The notes beneath the pieces are model-generated. The model made no database searches, was not told the origin of the DNA, and was given only the letters and a program-made list of their open reading frames with translations. Positions 1 to 7,684 of a stretch of DNA of 19,943 nt are shown piece by piece. Both the position numbers and the translations under genes were made by a program. The stretch is from Phycisphaerales bacterium (GTDB lineage: Bacteria; Planctomycetota; Phycisphaerae; Phycisphaerales; SM1A02). The stretch is from positions 1 to 19,943 of the forward strand of contig VERO01000011.1 of NCBI GenBank assembly GCA_018882625.1. The letters run 5' to 3'. Every line of letters begins with the position of its first letter. Position 1 is the stretch's first letter.

Positions 1-1
1 C

Positions 2-1882
2 TCCGGAGATGCGCAGTCCCCGCAGTACGCGCGGCTTGTCGGGGCCATGCGGCGCGTGCAGGCCGCCAATGCCATCGTCGAGTACCCGATCGCGCACGTC
101 TACCTGCTGGCGGTGTCGGCGGACCAGCCTGGCTCGTGGGAGTTCGTCGCCGATGCCGCGCAGGTCGGCACCGATGACTGGAGCCCGCCGGGCGAGGTGT
201 ACGACCCGGAGGGCGACGGCATCGCGGACCTGATGAACGCCGCCGGGCCCTCGGCCCGCCGACTCAGCGACCGCTGGGGCAACTGGCTCTCCGGCTATGC
301 GCCCATCGTCGATGGCGCCACCGGCCAGACGATCGGGCTTGCGGCGGTGGACGTTCCCTATGGCCTTGTCCTTGCGCACCTGAGGCTGATCCTGTGGATC
401 GCCATCGGGATCGCCGGTGTGCTCGGTCTCGCGAGCACGCTACTCATCGGGCGTGCGGTGGACACGTTCCTCCGCCCCATCGGCGCCCTCCGCACCTTCG
501 TGCGCGCGGTCGGCGAGGGCGAGTTCCCGGCGCCGCTCGCGGCCGGCGGCACCGACGAGCTCGCGCCCGTCGCATCCGACCTGAACCTCATGGCGCGGCA
601 GCTCTCCGAGCGCGCGCGCATCGAGTCGCAGAACAAGGCGCTCCGCACGGATGTGCTGCGCAAGGCGGAGCGGCTCGCCGCGATCGCATCCATCGACACT
701 GCGCTCAACAGGATCCAGGACGCCGACATCCTGATCGAGCGGATCCTGAACGAGGCGCGCAACCTCATGCGCTGCGAGGCAGGCAGCGTGTTCACGAGCG
801 AGGATGGCCACCTCACGCTGGCGTACGTGCAGAACGAGCGCGTGCCGGAGACGGCAGGCCCGGATGGCGCCTCCTCGCCGTACCGGTCACGGCGCATCCC
901 TGTCGACGACTCGAGCATGGCCGGGTACGTGGCGCGCACGAACCAGCAGCTGGTGGTCGAGGACGCGTACGAGATACCGGCATCGGCGCCCTACCGATTC
1001 AACCGCGCGTTCGACGATGCGACGGGCTTCCGCACGCGCTCGGTGCTCACGGTGCCGCTGCGCAGCGTGGCCGGGCAGACCATAGGGGTGCTGCAGCTGA
1101 TCAATCCCAAGGCGGGGCCTTCGCGCGGATTCTCCCGCGAGGACCTCGAGGTGATCGAGCCCTTCGCGTCGGCGGCGACGGTGGCCCTTGAGCGCGCCCA
1201 GCTCACGCGCGCGATCGTGCTGCGCATGATCCGCATGGCGGAGATGCGCGACCCCAACGAGACCGGTGCGCACGTCAACCGCGTGGCGGTGACGGCGGTG
1301 CTGCTCTACGACGCGTGGGCGCGCATGCACGGCGTGCCGGCCGAACGGATGGAGGCCGACCGCGACACGCTGCGCATCGCGGCCATGCTCCATGACGTCG
1401 GCAAGGTCGGGATCCCTGATGCGATCCTCAAGAAGCCGGGCCGGCTCGACGAGACCGAGTTCGGCACCATGAAGCGGCACACCGTGATCGGTGCGCAGCT
1501 CTTCACGGCGCGCGAGACGGTGCTCGACCGGGCCGCGCTCGAGGTGGCGCTGCACCACCATGAGCGGTGGGATGGCGGTGGATACCCGGGAAACGTGGAC
1601 GAGTCCTCCGTCGCAGGCAAGCGCATGTCGGAGCTCCGGGCCGCGCCGCTTGGCGACCAGGGCCTGCGCGGCACCGAGATCCCGCTCTTCGCGCGCATCG
1701 TCGCGATCGCCGACGTCTTCGACGCGCTCTGCTCGGCGCGCTCCTACAAGCCGGCCTGGTCGGATGCCGATGCCGCACGCGCCATTCGCGAGGGCGCAGG
1801 CACCCAGTTCGACCCGGAGCTCGTCGACCTGTTCCTGGGGATCGTGCCTGCCGTGCGGGCCGCGCGTGCGCGGTACGCGTAG
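2..1882 (+). CDS. Membrane HD-GYP cyclic-di-GMP phosphodiesterase with periplasmic sensor, HAMP and GAF domains (5' truncated)
   Basis: The frame is open to the left edge, so the true start lies outside the window; the first internal Met is at 47 and numbering here starts there. Residues 1-105 resemble the end of an extracytoplasmic Cache-type sensor. A transmembrane helix follows at about 112-137, then a HAMP-like linker (about 138-190), a coiled stretch (about 187-212), a GAF domain (about 213-385) and an HD-GYP domain (about 386-600). HD-GYP marks are HDVGKVGIPD (449-458), H478, the HHHERWDGGGYP block (503-514) and IVAIADVFDAL (551-561). The family hydrolyses c-di-GMP to pGpG or GMP at the inner membrane face, here presumably under control of an external ligand and a GAF-bound signal. 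About 25 residues are inserted between GYP and the IPLFARI strand, where most members have about 10. The family call is firm; the ligand is unknown. It is convergent with the next gene. Confidence 0.9.
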   Translation, partial: SGDAQSPQYARLVGAMRRVQAANAIVEYPIAHVYLLAVSADQPGSWEFVADAAQVGTDDWSPPGEVYDPEGDGIADLMNAAGPSARRLSDRWGNWLSGYAPIVDGATGQTIGLAAVDVPYGLVLAHLRLILWIAIGIAGVLGLASTLLIGRAVDTFLRPIGALRTFVRAVGEGEFPAPLAAGGTDELAPVASDLNLMARQLSERARIESQNKALRTDVLRKAERLAAIASIDTALNRIQDADILIERILNEARNLMRCEAGSVFTSEDGHLTLAYVQNERVPETAGPDGASSPYRSRRIPVDDSSMAGYVARTNQQLVVEDAYEIPASAPYRFNRAFDDATGFRTRSVLTVPLRSVAGQTIGVLQLINPKAGPSRGFSREDLEVIEPFASAATVALERAQLTRAIVLRMIRMAEMRDPNETGAHVNRVAVTAVLLYDAWARMHGVPAERMEADRDTLRIAAMLHDVGKVGIPDAILKKPGRLDETEFGTMKRHTVIGAQLFTARETVLDRAALEVALHHHERWDGGGYPGNVDESSVAGKRMSELRAAPLGDQGLRGTEIPLFARIVAIADVFDALCSARSYKPAWSDADAARAIREGAGTQFDPELVDLFLGIVPAVRAARARYA

Positions 1883-1908
1883 GCGGAGGTGTGCAGCGCG
1901 TGGCGCGC

Positions 1909-1956
1909 AGGCCCGGGGCGGCCTGGCTCCGGATGCGCGGGGCGCGAGCCGGGCCT
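1909..1956. other. Inverted repeat between convergent genes (possible weak terminator)
   Basis: The 78-bp gap between two converging genes holds an 8-bp perfect inverted repeat, AGGCCCGG at 1909-1916 and CCGGGCCT at 1949-1956, around a 32-bp G+C-rich loop. There is no U-tract on either side. It may act in transcription termination for either strand, but this rests on position and pairing only. Confidence 0.25.
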
Positions 1957-1960
1957 TCCG

Positions 1961-3409
1961 CTACAGCTCGATCGATGCGCCGCGCATCGGGACGTCTACG
2001 GTGCGCACTCCACGCCCTCGGAGCGCCGCCGCCAGCGACTCGCGCTGACGCTGCTCGCCGTGGGTCAGCGCAGTGCGCGGTGCGTCCTGAAGGTGCCCGT
2101 GCCACCACAGCAGGTCATCCCGGCCCGCGTGCGCGCTGAACCCGCCAAGCGTCCTGATCTTCGCGCGCACCTCGACTGACCTGCCGAGGATCCTCACGCT
2201 GCGCGCGCCCTCGATGAGGCGCCGACCGAGCGAGCCCTCGGGCATGAAGCCTGTCGCGACCATCTGCACGCCCTGCTTCCAGACGTTGTGCAGCAGGTGA
2301 TGCATGATGCGGCCGCCGTCGCAGGTGCCGCTGCCGGCGATGATGATGCTGCTGCCCCACTCGTCGTTGAGCGCCCGGCTCTGCTCGGAGGTCTCGAGAA
2401 CGCGCAGCGTGCGGAGCCCGCGTTCGATGGCCCCTGATGCCTGGAGCGCCCGGGTCTCGGCGTCGGTCGCGCACGGGTGCGTGCGGTAGATCTCCGACGC
2501 GCGCGCCGCCATCGGGCTGTCGAGGTAGATGGGGATGCGCGGCATCGCGTGGCGCCGGAACAGCTCCGACAGCGACCACAGCAGGATCTGCGTGCGCCCT
2601 ACGGCGAAGGCCGGGATCAGGACCTTCGCGCGGTCCCATGCGGCGGCGCGGATGATGGTCTGGAACTCGGAGACGGTCTCGGCGAACGGACGGTGGTTGC
2701 GGTCGCCGTAGGTCGACTCGAGGAAGACGAGGTCGGCCTCCGAGGGCGGATCGGGATCGGGATGGATGGGCGTGTCGCGCTGGCCGATGTCGCCGCTGAA
2801 GACGACGCGGCGGCTGCCGCCGGTTCCGGCTGCATCCATCTCGATGCTCGCGGATCCGAGTATGTGCCCGGCCTCGCGCATGCGGATGCGGACACCGTCG
2901 GCGATCTGGAGCCACCCATCGCCCCCGGCGAGCGCGCCGGGGGGGCAGTGCGCGGGGTTGCGGCGTTCGGCTGGAGTCCACACCGCAACCGGGCTCAGGC
3001 GCTGCGTGACCGACTCGACTTCCGCATGCGCGTAGAGCGGAGGATCCACGCGCTCTCCCGGACGGGCATGCCGGAGGTCCCGCTCGTGGTCGCCCACCTG
3101 GATTCGCGCGGAGTCCTCCAGGATGAGCCGGGTGAGGTCGATGGTGGGCGCAGTCGCATGGATGCGGCACTGGCGAGGCAGGCGCTCCGCGAGCAGCGGC
3201 AGCCTCCCTGTGTGATCAAGGTGAGCATGCGTGAGCACGATCGCGTCGAGCCGTGCAGGATCGACCGGTCCGAGGTCCCTGTTGCGCGCATCCGTGGCGC
3301 CGCGGCCCTGGAACATGCCGAAGTCGATGAGCACGCGCGCGCGTCCCGTGTCCACGAGGTACCCGCTGCCGGTCACCTCACCGGCGGCGCCGCACAGGTC
3401 AATGCGCAT
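1961..3409 (-). CDS. Metallo-beta-lactamase / beta-CASP family RNA-processing nuclease (Ysh1/CPSF73-like)
   Basis: This is a 482-residue cytoplasmic protein, the usual size for bacterial beta-CASP MBL hydrolases. The MBL half carries motif 2 THAHLDHTG (about 60-68), GHILGS (181-186) with the motif-3 His, and SGDIG (205-209) with the bridging Asp. ESTYGD (231-236) is the motif at the start of the beta-CASP insert. The beta-CASP part has AFAVGRTQ (267-274), IYLDSP, SGTCDGGRIMHH (360-371) and TGFMPEGSLGRR. The C-terminal RMMBL part has GGFSAHAGRDDLLWW (422-436) and THGE (449-452). Members are zinc-dependent RNA endo- or exonucleases; the RNA target here is unknown. One small departure is SAHAG where most relatives have SAHAD. 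The ATG at 3407-3409 is used because the MBL fold begins immediately (IDLCGAAGEVTGS). It is transcribed divergently from cysC across a 66-bp gap. Confidence 0.88.
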   Translation of the reverse strand: MRIDLCGAAGEVTGSGYLVDTGRARVLIDFGMFQGRGATDARNRDLGPVDPARLDAIVLTHAHLDHTGRLPLLAERLPRQCRIHATAPTIDLTRLILEDSARIQVGDHERDLRHARPGERVDPPLYAHAEVESVTQRLSPVAVWTPAERRNPAHCPPGALAGGDGWLQIADGVRIRMREAGHILGSASIEMDAAGTGGSRRVVFSGDIGQRDTPIHPDPDPPSEADLVFLESTYGDRNHRPFAETVSEFQTIIRAAAWDRAKVLIPAFAVGRTQILLWSLSELFRRHAMPRIPIYLDSPMAARASEIYRTHPCATDAETRALQASGAIERGLRTLRVLETSEQSRALNDEWGSSIIIAGSGTCDGGRIMHHLLHNVWKQGVQMVATGFMPEGSLGRRLIEGARSVRILGRSVEVRAKIRTLGGFSAHAGRDDLLWWHGHLQDAPRTALTHGEQRQRESLAAALRGRGVRTVDVPMRGASIEL

Positions 3410-3475
3410 CTGTTGCAGGCCCCGTGCTCATGCGGCAAGCGTAACGCTGTAGCCTGCGCACCGCACGAGCCGCAC
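3410..3475. promoter_or_regulatory. Divergent intergenic region between the MBL nuclease gene and cysC
   Basis: These 66 bp must hold the 5' signals of both divergent genes. A short dyad, AGCGT-A-ACGCT at 3438-3448, lies near the middle and could be an operator. I could not identify convincing -35/-10 elements, and no strong Shine-Dalgarno sequence precedes either start. Confidence 0.3.
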
Positions 3476-4126
3476 ATGAGCGACACGCCAAGCGCCGAGC
3501 AACCGCAGCAGCATGGTGCCCGCGATGCGGCCGGCCAGAACCTGCAGTGGCACGATGGTCAGGTGACCCGCCCGATGCGGGATGCGCTCACCGGAGGCGG
3601 ATGCACCGTGTGGCTCACGGGGCTCTCGGGCGCGGGCAAGAGCACGATCGCGGTGGCGCTCGAGCGCACGCTCGTCGAATCGGGGCGGCTCGCGTACCGC
3701 CTCGACGGCGACAATGTCCGTCTGGGCCTCAATGCGGGCCTCGGGTTCGATGCGGCCGGGCGTGCCGAAGCGGTACGGCGCATGGGCGAGGCAGCGCTGC
3801 TGCTGGCCGACGCCGGCGTCGTCGCGATCGTCGCCATGATCAGCCCGTACCGCGCGGACCGCGATGCGGTGCGCGCGCGGCACGCCGAGCGCGGCGTGCG
3901 CTTCATCGAGGTCCACGTCGATGTGCCTCTGGCGGTTGCGGAATCGCGTGACCCCAAGGGCCTCTACGCGAAGGCGCGCGGGGGACAGGTGGCTGCGTTT
4001 ACGGGCATCAGCGACCCCTATGAGGCGCCTGTCCGGCCCGATGTGCACCTGCGCACTCAGGAGGCGGACATCGCCATGTGCGTGCAGCATGTGCACGCCG
4101 CGGTCATCGCGTCAGAGCGCGCCTAG
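3476..4126 (+). CDS. cysC: Adenylyl-sulfate (APS) kinase
   Basis: The 216-residue protein phosphorylates APS with ATP to give PAPS, the sulfuryl donor for sulfotransferases. It has the Walker A GLSGAGKST (49-57), DGDNVRLGLN (78-87), the ISPYR motif (122-126) whose Ser is phosphorylated in several homologues, and DPKGLYAKARGG plus FTGISDPYEAP near the C terminus. These are all standard APS kinase features at normal length. An N-terminal extension of about 35 polar residues precedes the fold. The frame stays open for about 1 kb upstream, but that part is antisense to the MBL gene; the ATG at 3476 is the first Met downstream of that gene. No cysD/cysN ATP sulfurylase genes are present here. Its neighbour is a PAPS-type sulfotransferase, so the PAPS probably feeds sulfation rather than only sulfate assimilation; that is inference. 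Confidence 0.93.
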   Translation: MSDTPSAEQPQQHGARDAAGQNLQWHDGQVTRPMRDALTGGGCTVWLTGLSGAGKSTIAVALERTLVESGRLAYRLDGDNVRLGLNAGLGFDAAGRAEAVRRMGEAALLLADAGVVAIVAMISPYRADRDAVRARHAERGVRFIEVHVDVPLAVAESRDPKGLYAKARGGQVAAFTGISDPYEAPVRPDVHLRTQEADIAMCVQHVHAAVIASERA

Positions 4127-5547
4127 TCCCATTCCGGTCCGAATGCCCATGAGTAGTTCCGCCAGCGGCCGATGCTGCCAGGATTGATGGGTCGTCGCAC
4201 CTGCTCGTGGCTCAACGTGTAGACGGCGCGCGTATTCGCCTCAGGCGCAAGGACGGCCGGATCCATCGGCAGCGAGAGTCGATTGAGGCACCGAGCCGCA
4301 TGGGATGCAGGATCCTCGACCAGCGCCTCGTACTGCACTGACTCGTGCGGGATGCCGAGGCTGGAGAGGGCCTCGTGCACAAGCGAGCGGTAGGCCTCGA
4401 CCACGCGTCGGATCGATGCGAGGGTTGACATCCACCCGTACCAGTTCGGGTTGAAGTGGGACAGGAACATGCTGATGGCGCAGTCGCGCGGATCGCGCTC
4501 GATGTGGAGGCACCTGGCTCCCGGCAGCAGGCATGCGATGGCGGGCAGCCAGAGCCACGCGCTGAGCGTCTTGTCGAGCGTCCACTCGCGTCCGGGCCTG
4601 CGCAGGCGCGAGAGCGCTCCCGTGTAGACCACCTGGATCTGGGCCGCGGCATCAGGTCTGATCATTCGAAGGCTGCGCGGCCACAGCCCGCGCGAGACGA
4701 GCGTCTCGCCAAGTCGTTCGATGCCCTCATACTCGCCGATGCCCCCAATCGACGGATGGCGATCGAGCATCTGCTCGAGGAGCGTGGTGCCGGACCTTGG
4801 GAGGCCGACGATGATGGCGACGCCATGCACGGGCTCGGCCCGTGGCGTAGGCCGAGACGATTCGCGCTCGAGCAAGGCGCGCTGCTCCTGCACCGCCTGC
4901 TCGAGGCCGATGAGGTCGTATGGTGGTGTGGTCGACGCGTGCAGCGCCGTGGCGACGGCGAACGCGCCGCGGAAGTCGCCGGCGCGGTCAAGCAACTGCA
5001 CCAGGTCGAATCCTGCGATCCTGTAGAGCACCGTACCGCTCGAGGGCACCGCGATCTTGCGTAGCGCATCGATGGCGGCGCCAGGCTGGGTGCGCGCCGT
5101 GACCCTTGCAGCCGCCAGTGCGGCGCGCGGATCCGCGGTCCACGCGCCGCGCGCAGACAGCAGCGCGGCGAGCTCCTCGTGCCGGTGCGCGAAGTGGAGC
5201 ACTTCGGATAGCACCACCCCAGCCTCGACGGCGAGGGCGCCGGGCGCCGAGAGGAGCCGCTGCAGCCGATCGACTGAAGCATCTATTCGCCCGAGCCTCT
5301 GGTCAATCTGGGCCCGCATGAGCCCGGCCTGCGGTTCGAGTCGCGCGAGCCGAAGGCACTCGTCCACATCTCGGTCCGCGTCCATGATCCGGCCGAGGCT
5401 CAGGTTTGCGCGCGCTCTCGCCAGCCAAGCCGCTGGATTCCGGCGTGACTTGGCCATGAGCGCATCTGCGGTGGACACCGCAGCCTCGAACTGGCCCGAA
5501 TCCAGTTGTCTCTGCAGGGCGGCGAGAGGGGGTTCCGGGTCGGGCAC
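4123..5547 (-). CDS. TPR-repeat sulfotransferase (Sulfotransfer_3-like)
   Basis: The protein has 474 residues. The N-terminal half (about 1-230) is a helical, Ala/Leu/Arg-rich TPR-like solenoid (LDSGQFEAAVSTADAL, LARARANLSLGRIMDADRD). The C-terminal half is a sulfotransferase. The PAPS 5'-phosphosulfate loop is GLPRSGTTLLEQML (248-261), the 3'-phosphate-binding region is HIERDPRDCAISMF (358-371), and NPGSIGRWRNY (455-465) ends the domain. Such enzymes transfer sulfate from PAPS to a hydroxyl or amine on a glycan, peptide or small molecule; the acceptor cannot be told. No signal peptide or membrane helix is evident. The tail after RWRNY is only nine residues, shorter than usual, and the stop lies inside the last codons of cysC. 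The start is GTG at 5545-5547 with GAGGGA directly upstream, a short spacing; a nearby alternative start is possible. Confidence 0.86.
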   Translation of the reverse strand: MPDPEPPLAALQRQLDSGQFEAAVSTADALMAKSRRNPAAWLARARANLSLGRIMDADRDVDECLRLARLEPQAGLMRAQIDQRLGRIDASVDRLQRLLSAPGALAVEAGVVLSEVLHFAHRHEELAALLSARGAWTADPRAALAAARVTARTQPGAAIDALRKIAVPSSGTVLYRIAGFDLVQLLDRAGDFRGAFAVATALHASTTPPYDLIGLEQAVQEQRALLERESSRPTPRAEPVHGVAIIVGLPRSGTTLLEQMLDRHPSIGGIGEYEGIERLGETLVSRGLWPRSLRMIRPDAAAQIQVVYTGALSRLRRPGREWTLDKTLSAWLWLPAIACLLPGARCLHIERDPRDCAISMFLSHFNPNWYGWMSTLASIRRVVEAYRSLVHEALSSLGIPHESVQYEALVEDPASHAARCLNRLSLPMDPAVLAPEANTRAVYTLSHEQVRRPINPGSIGRWRNYSWAFGPEWD

Positions 5548-5676
5548 TCCCTCACTCTACCGATGGGTACCGCCCGGGGCGTTCTACGCCGCGCGAAGGT
5601 GGGCGCCCCGCCCGCGGCGTCGCAAGCCGCTTGACGCCCTGCGGCCCGCGCAAGGCTCCCATGATGCTGGCCCAAT

Positions 5677-5717
5677 GGAAACAGGGCAGCCCCGTGTGGG
5701 GCTGCCCTGATGGTTCC
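5677..5717 (-). terminator. Intrinsic terminator of PEP-CTERM gene 1
   Basis: A perfect 12-bp stem, CAGGGCAGCCCC (5682-5693) with GGGGCTGCCCTG (5698-5709), encloses a GTGT loop. A further GGAA/TTCC pairing (5677-5680 with 5714-5717) flanks it. Read on the minus strand the hairpin is followed by TTTCCATTGGGCC. It lies 31 bp past the stop of the PEP-CTERM gene and before the sulfotransferase gene on the same strand. The rest of the 5548-5747 gap shows no gene. Confidence 0.8.
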
Positions 5718-5747
5718 AATACCAAGTACCGGCGAGACGCGGCTCGA

Positions 5748-6317
5748 TCAGGCGCCGCGACGGCGGCGACCCACGAGCCCTGCCACACCGAGCAGCGCAA
5801 TCGCACCCGGAGCCGGGATCGGCACAATGTCGACACCGATGAGGGTGACCGTGCCGGTCCACGTGCCAGAGGTGCCAGATGCACCGTAGCCGTTGCCGAT
5901 CCAGATCGCACCGTCAACAGCCTTGTTGCCGGTGAACGACAGTGGGGTGGTGAGGCTGACGGATCCGATCGATGTCGTCCCCGGTGCGCTATCTCCGCCG
6001 TTGGGCCAAGTGAGCCGCTGCGCAGCGGACAGGCTGGAGAATCCACCAATCTGAAGCCTGCCGCCTGAGCTCAGGGGCTCAACGTCCACATACACGGTAA
6101 GGTCATTCGCGTAGGTGAAGCTCACTGAATTGTTGAGCGTCACATTGATCGACGCACCAGTCAACGTACCCACGACGTTGAACTGCGTGTAGTCGACGAA
6201 CTGCTGGAACTGAAAACCAGCGAATGTCTGGTTGTTGAGCGAGATGGTGATGTCCGCAGAGGCCGCAGACGCAAGCCCAATGGCTGCTGCTCCGGACGCG
6301 ATGAAAGTTGCCTTCAT
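5748..6317 (-). CDS. Secreted PEP-CTERM-type protein 1
   Basis: The 189-residue precursor begins with a signal peptide (MKATFIASGAAAIGLASAASA), followed by a beta-rich, Asn/Thr/Gly-rich extracellular domain with no recognised family. It ends with PIPAPGAIALLGVAGLVG and then a tetra-Arg tail, which is the tripartite PEP-CTERM sorting layout: PxPG-like motif, hydrophobic helix, Arg cluster. Such proteins are expected to be exported, cut by an exosortase and released or anchored at the surface. No exosortase gene is in the window. The ATG at 6315-6317 is preferred to an in-frame TTG at 6333-6335, since GGAG lies 10 nt upstream of the ATG and the signal peptide then starts with the usual M-K. The passenger domain contains no cysteine. 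The molecular function is unknown. Confidence 0.82.
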   Translation of the reverse strand: MKATFIASGAAAIGLASAASADITISLNNQTFAGFQFQQFVDYTQFNVVGTLTGASINVTLNNSVSFTYANDLTVYVDVEPLSSGGRLQIGGFSSLSAAQRLTWPNGGDSAPGTTSIGSVSLTTPLSFTGNKAVDGAIWIGNGYGASGTSGTWTGTVTLIGVDIVPIPAPGAIALLGVAGLVGRRRRGA

Positions 6318-6587
6318 GACTAGGGATCTCCGCAAGGGTTGGAACCACCCACACCTCGGTGCACGAACGCTTCGTGCGCACCGGGAATGAGCCCTTCGCC
6401 CAAGATCCTCTCAGCACCCATAGTGCCGCGCTTCTACGGCTACGCAACTCACCGACATCAATCTTTGAAAATTTGAATAGGCGACGGTTGAATGAATGTC
6501 CTATAAGTGGAGCCCTGCAGCGGGATGATGCCTCGAACGACGCACCGCTGCACGCGCGCACCACCGGTCAGCGACTCCAAAGTCGGC
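6318..6587 (-). promoter_or_regulatory. Leader and promoter region of PEP-CTERM gene 1, with a stem-loop
   Basis: This gap of 270 bp is clearly richer in A+T than its surroundings at about 6460-6510 (minus-strand reading CTATTCAAATTTTCAAAG), which is where a promoter for the minus-strand gene would be expected. No consensus -35/-10 pair could be assigned. Nearer the gene, at 6357-6383, CGGT-GCACGAA pairs with TTCGTGC-(GC)-ACCG around a CGC loop, making an 11-bp stem with a two-base bulge about 40 nt upstream of the start codon. It would lie in the 5' untranslated RNA if transcription begins in the A+T-rich part. Confidence 0.4.
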
Positions 6588-7583
6588 TCAGAATCGCACG
6601 GAGCCGAAGATGCCCAGAATCAGGCCGGAGTCCCCGTTGCGGGACGCGGTGGTCGTGCCCCCAGAGTCGATCGCCTTGAGCTGGTTGAACGCGGTCACGC
6701 CGACTAGGCCATCGATCCGGAACCGCTCCGCGATGCGTACGGTCACTCGGCCGTAGAACGCCGCGCCCCGGTCCTGGCCTACACCACCGTCGTCGAGACG
6801 GAACCGCCGGTTCTCCCAGCCTCCGCCAAGCGCGAATTCGAGCGTTTCCTGGGTGTCGTACACCAGCTCCAGCGCCGCGAATGGATTCGCCTCCGGGACG
6901 CGCAGGTTGCTCACGCGCCAGTTCTGGTCGATCTTCCAGTCGACCAGCGGGATGGGGATGAAGAGGGGGTCGCCCTCAAGCTGGGTGATGCCCAGAAGGC
7001 CGGCGCCGAGGGTGAGCTCAGGGCTGAACGAGTAGCGGATCGCGCCGAGTCCGCCCCACTGCATCGCATCGCTCCAGCCGGCGCCGTCCTCGGCGGCGAA
7101 CTGGATGATTGGCGACACCGACACGGTGAGATCGCGGTCGAGCTGGATATCGATACGAGGTGCGATGCCCACCTCGTTGACCCGATTCCAGGGGAACGCG
7201 GCGCTCGCCGCTCCACCGAACGAGTAGTCGCCGAACTCGTAGGCGATCGATGGGGAGAAGGCCACCGTCTCGCTGATCGCGAAGCTGCCTGACACGCTTG
7301 CATAGGCGCGGCTGACGGAAAAGTTGCCGCCGCCATCGACATCGGCGCTGAACTGCCTGATGAATCCGCCCCCGATGCGGATCGTGGCATCCGGGCGGCC
7401 TGAGCCTTGGTCCGTGTCGGGCGTCGCATAGGACTGGCCTATGCGCTCTGTGTCAGTCGATGGTCCGGCGCCGACATTCTGGGCAGTTGCGGCCTGCGTC
7501 GCGGCGAGCGCCGTTCCCACGGCAAGCGCCATGCCCATCGCGGGGATGACCGGGGCGAATCTGGAATGCCAGTGTGGGGACAT
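6588..7583 (-). CDS. Predicted outer-membrane beta-barrel protein (DUF6268-like)
   Basis: This is a 331-residue exported protein. A signal peptide is likely (MGMALAVGTALAATQAATA, ending about residue 35), followed by a polar linker. From about residue 65 there are many alternating hydrophobic/polar strands with aromatic ends (FSVSRAYASVSGSFAIS, VAFSPSIAYEFGDYSFGG, LTVSVSPIIQFAAEDGAG, LTLGAGLLGITQLEG, LEFALGGGWENRRFRLDD). The last strand, GLILGIFGSVRF, ends with the C-terminal Phe typical of outer-membrane barrels. The overall pattern resembles the planctomycete DUF6268 family, but I place it there only from memory of its style. Role and substrate are unknown. No clear Shine-Dalgarno precedes the ATG at 7581-7583, and Met16 or Met18 could also start it. 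A strong terminator separates it from the upstream small-protein gene, so it probably has its own promoter in the short gap. Confidence 0.7.
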   Translation of the reverse strand: MSPHWHSRFAPVIPAMGMALAVGTALAATQAATAQNVGAGPSTDTERIGQSYATPDTDQGSGRPDATIRIGGGFIRQFSADVDGGGNFSVSRAYASVSGSFAISETVAFSPSIAYEFGDYSFGGAASAAFPWNRVNEVGIAPRIDIQLDRDLTVSVSPIIQFAAEDGAGWSDAMQWGGLGAIRYSFSPELTLGAGLLGITQLEGDPLFIPIPLVDWKIDQNWRVSNLRVPEANPFAALELVYDTQETLEFALGGGWENRRFRLDDGGVGQDRGAAFYGRVTVRIAERFRIDGLVGVTAFNQLKAIDSGGTTTASRNGDSGLILGIFGSVRF

Positions 7584-7613
7584 GACGGTGTGAGGCTACC
7601 CCGCAAAAGTGCA

Positions 7614-7651
7614 GCGGGCGTGCGGTGCCTCCCTCGGCACCGCACGCCCGC
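7614..7651 (-). terminator. Intrinsic terminator of the small membrane-protein gene
   Basis: A perfect 16-bp stem pairs GCGGGCGTGCGGTGCC (7614-7629) with GGCACCGCACGCCCGC (7636-7651) around a six-base loop. On the minus strand it is followed by TGCACTTTTGCGG. It lies 33 bp past the stop at 7685 and is the longest perfect hairpin seen in the window. Confidence 0.88.
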
Positions 7652-7684
7652 GCGAATCAATCACTGCTGACGAAACTCAGGCCG

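Noticed and set aside
394..1191. Open frame of 265 codons overlapping the HD-GYP gene in another frame
   Set aside because: It is an Arg/Ala/Gly/His-rich shadow without any domain, inside a coding sequence with clear HAMP and GAF features.
2477..3475. Upstream in-frame extension of the APS kinase reading frame (about 330 extra residues)
   Set aside because: It is fully antisense to the well-supported MBL/beta-CASP gene and is low-complexity, Arg- and Asp-rich. CysC proteins begin near the Met at 3476.
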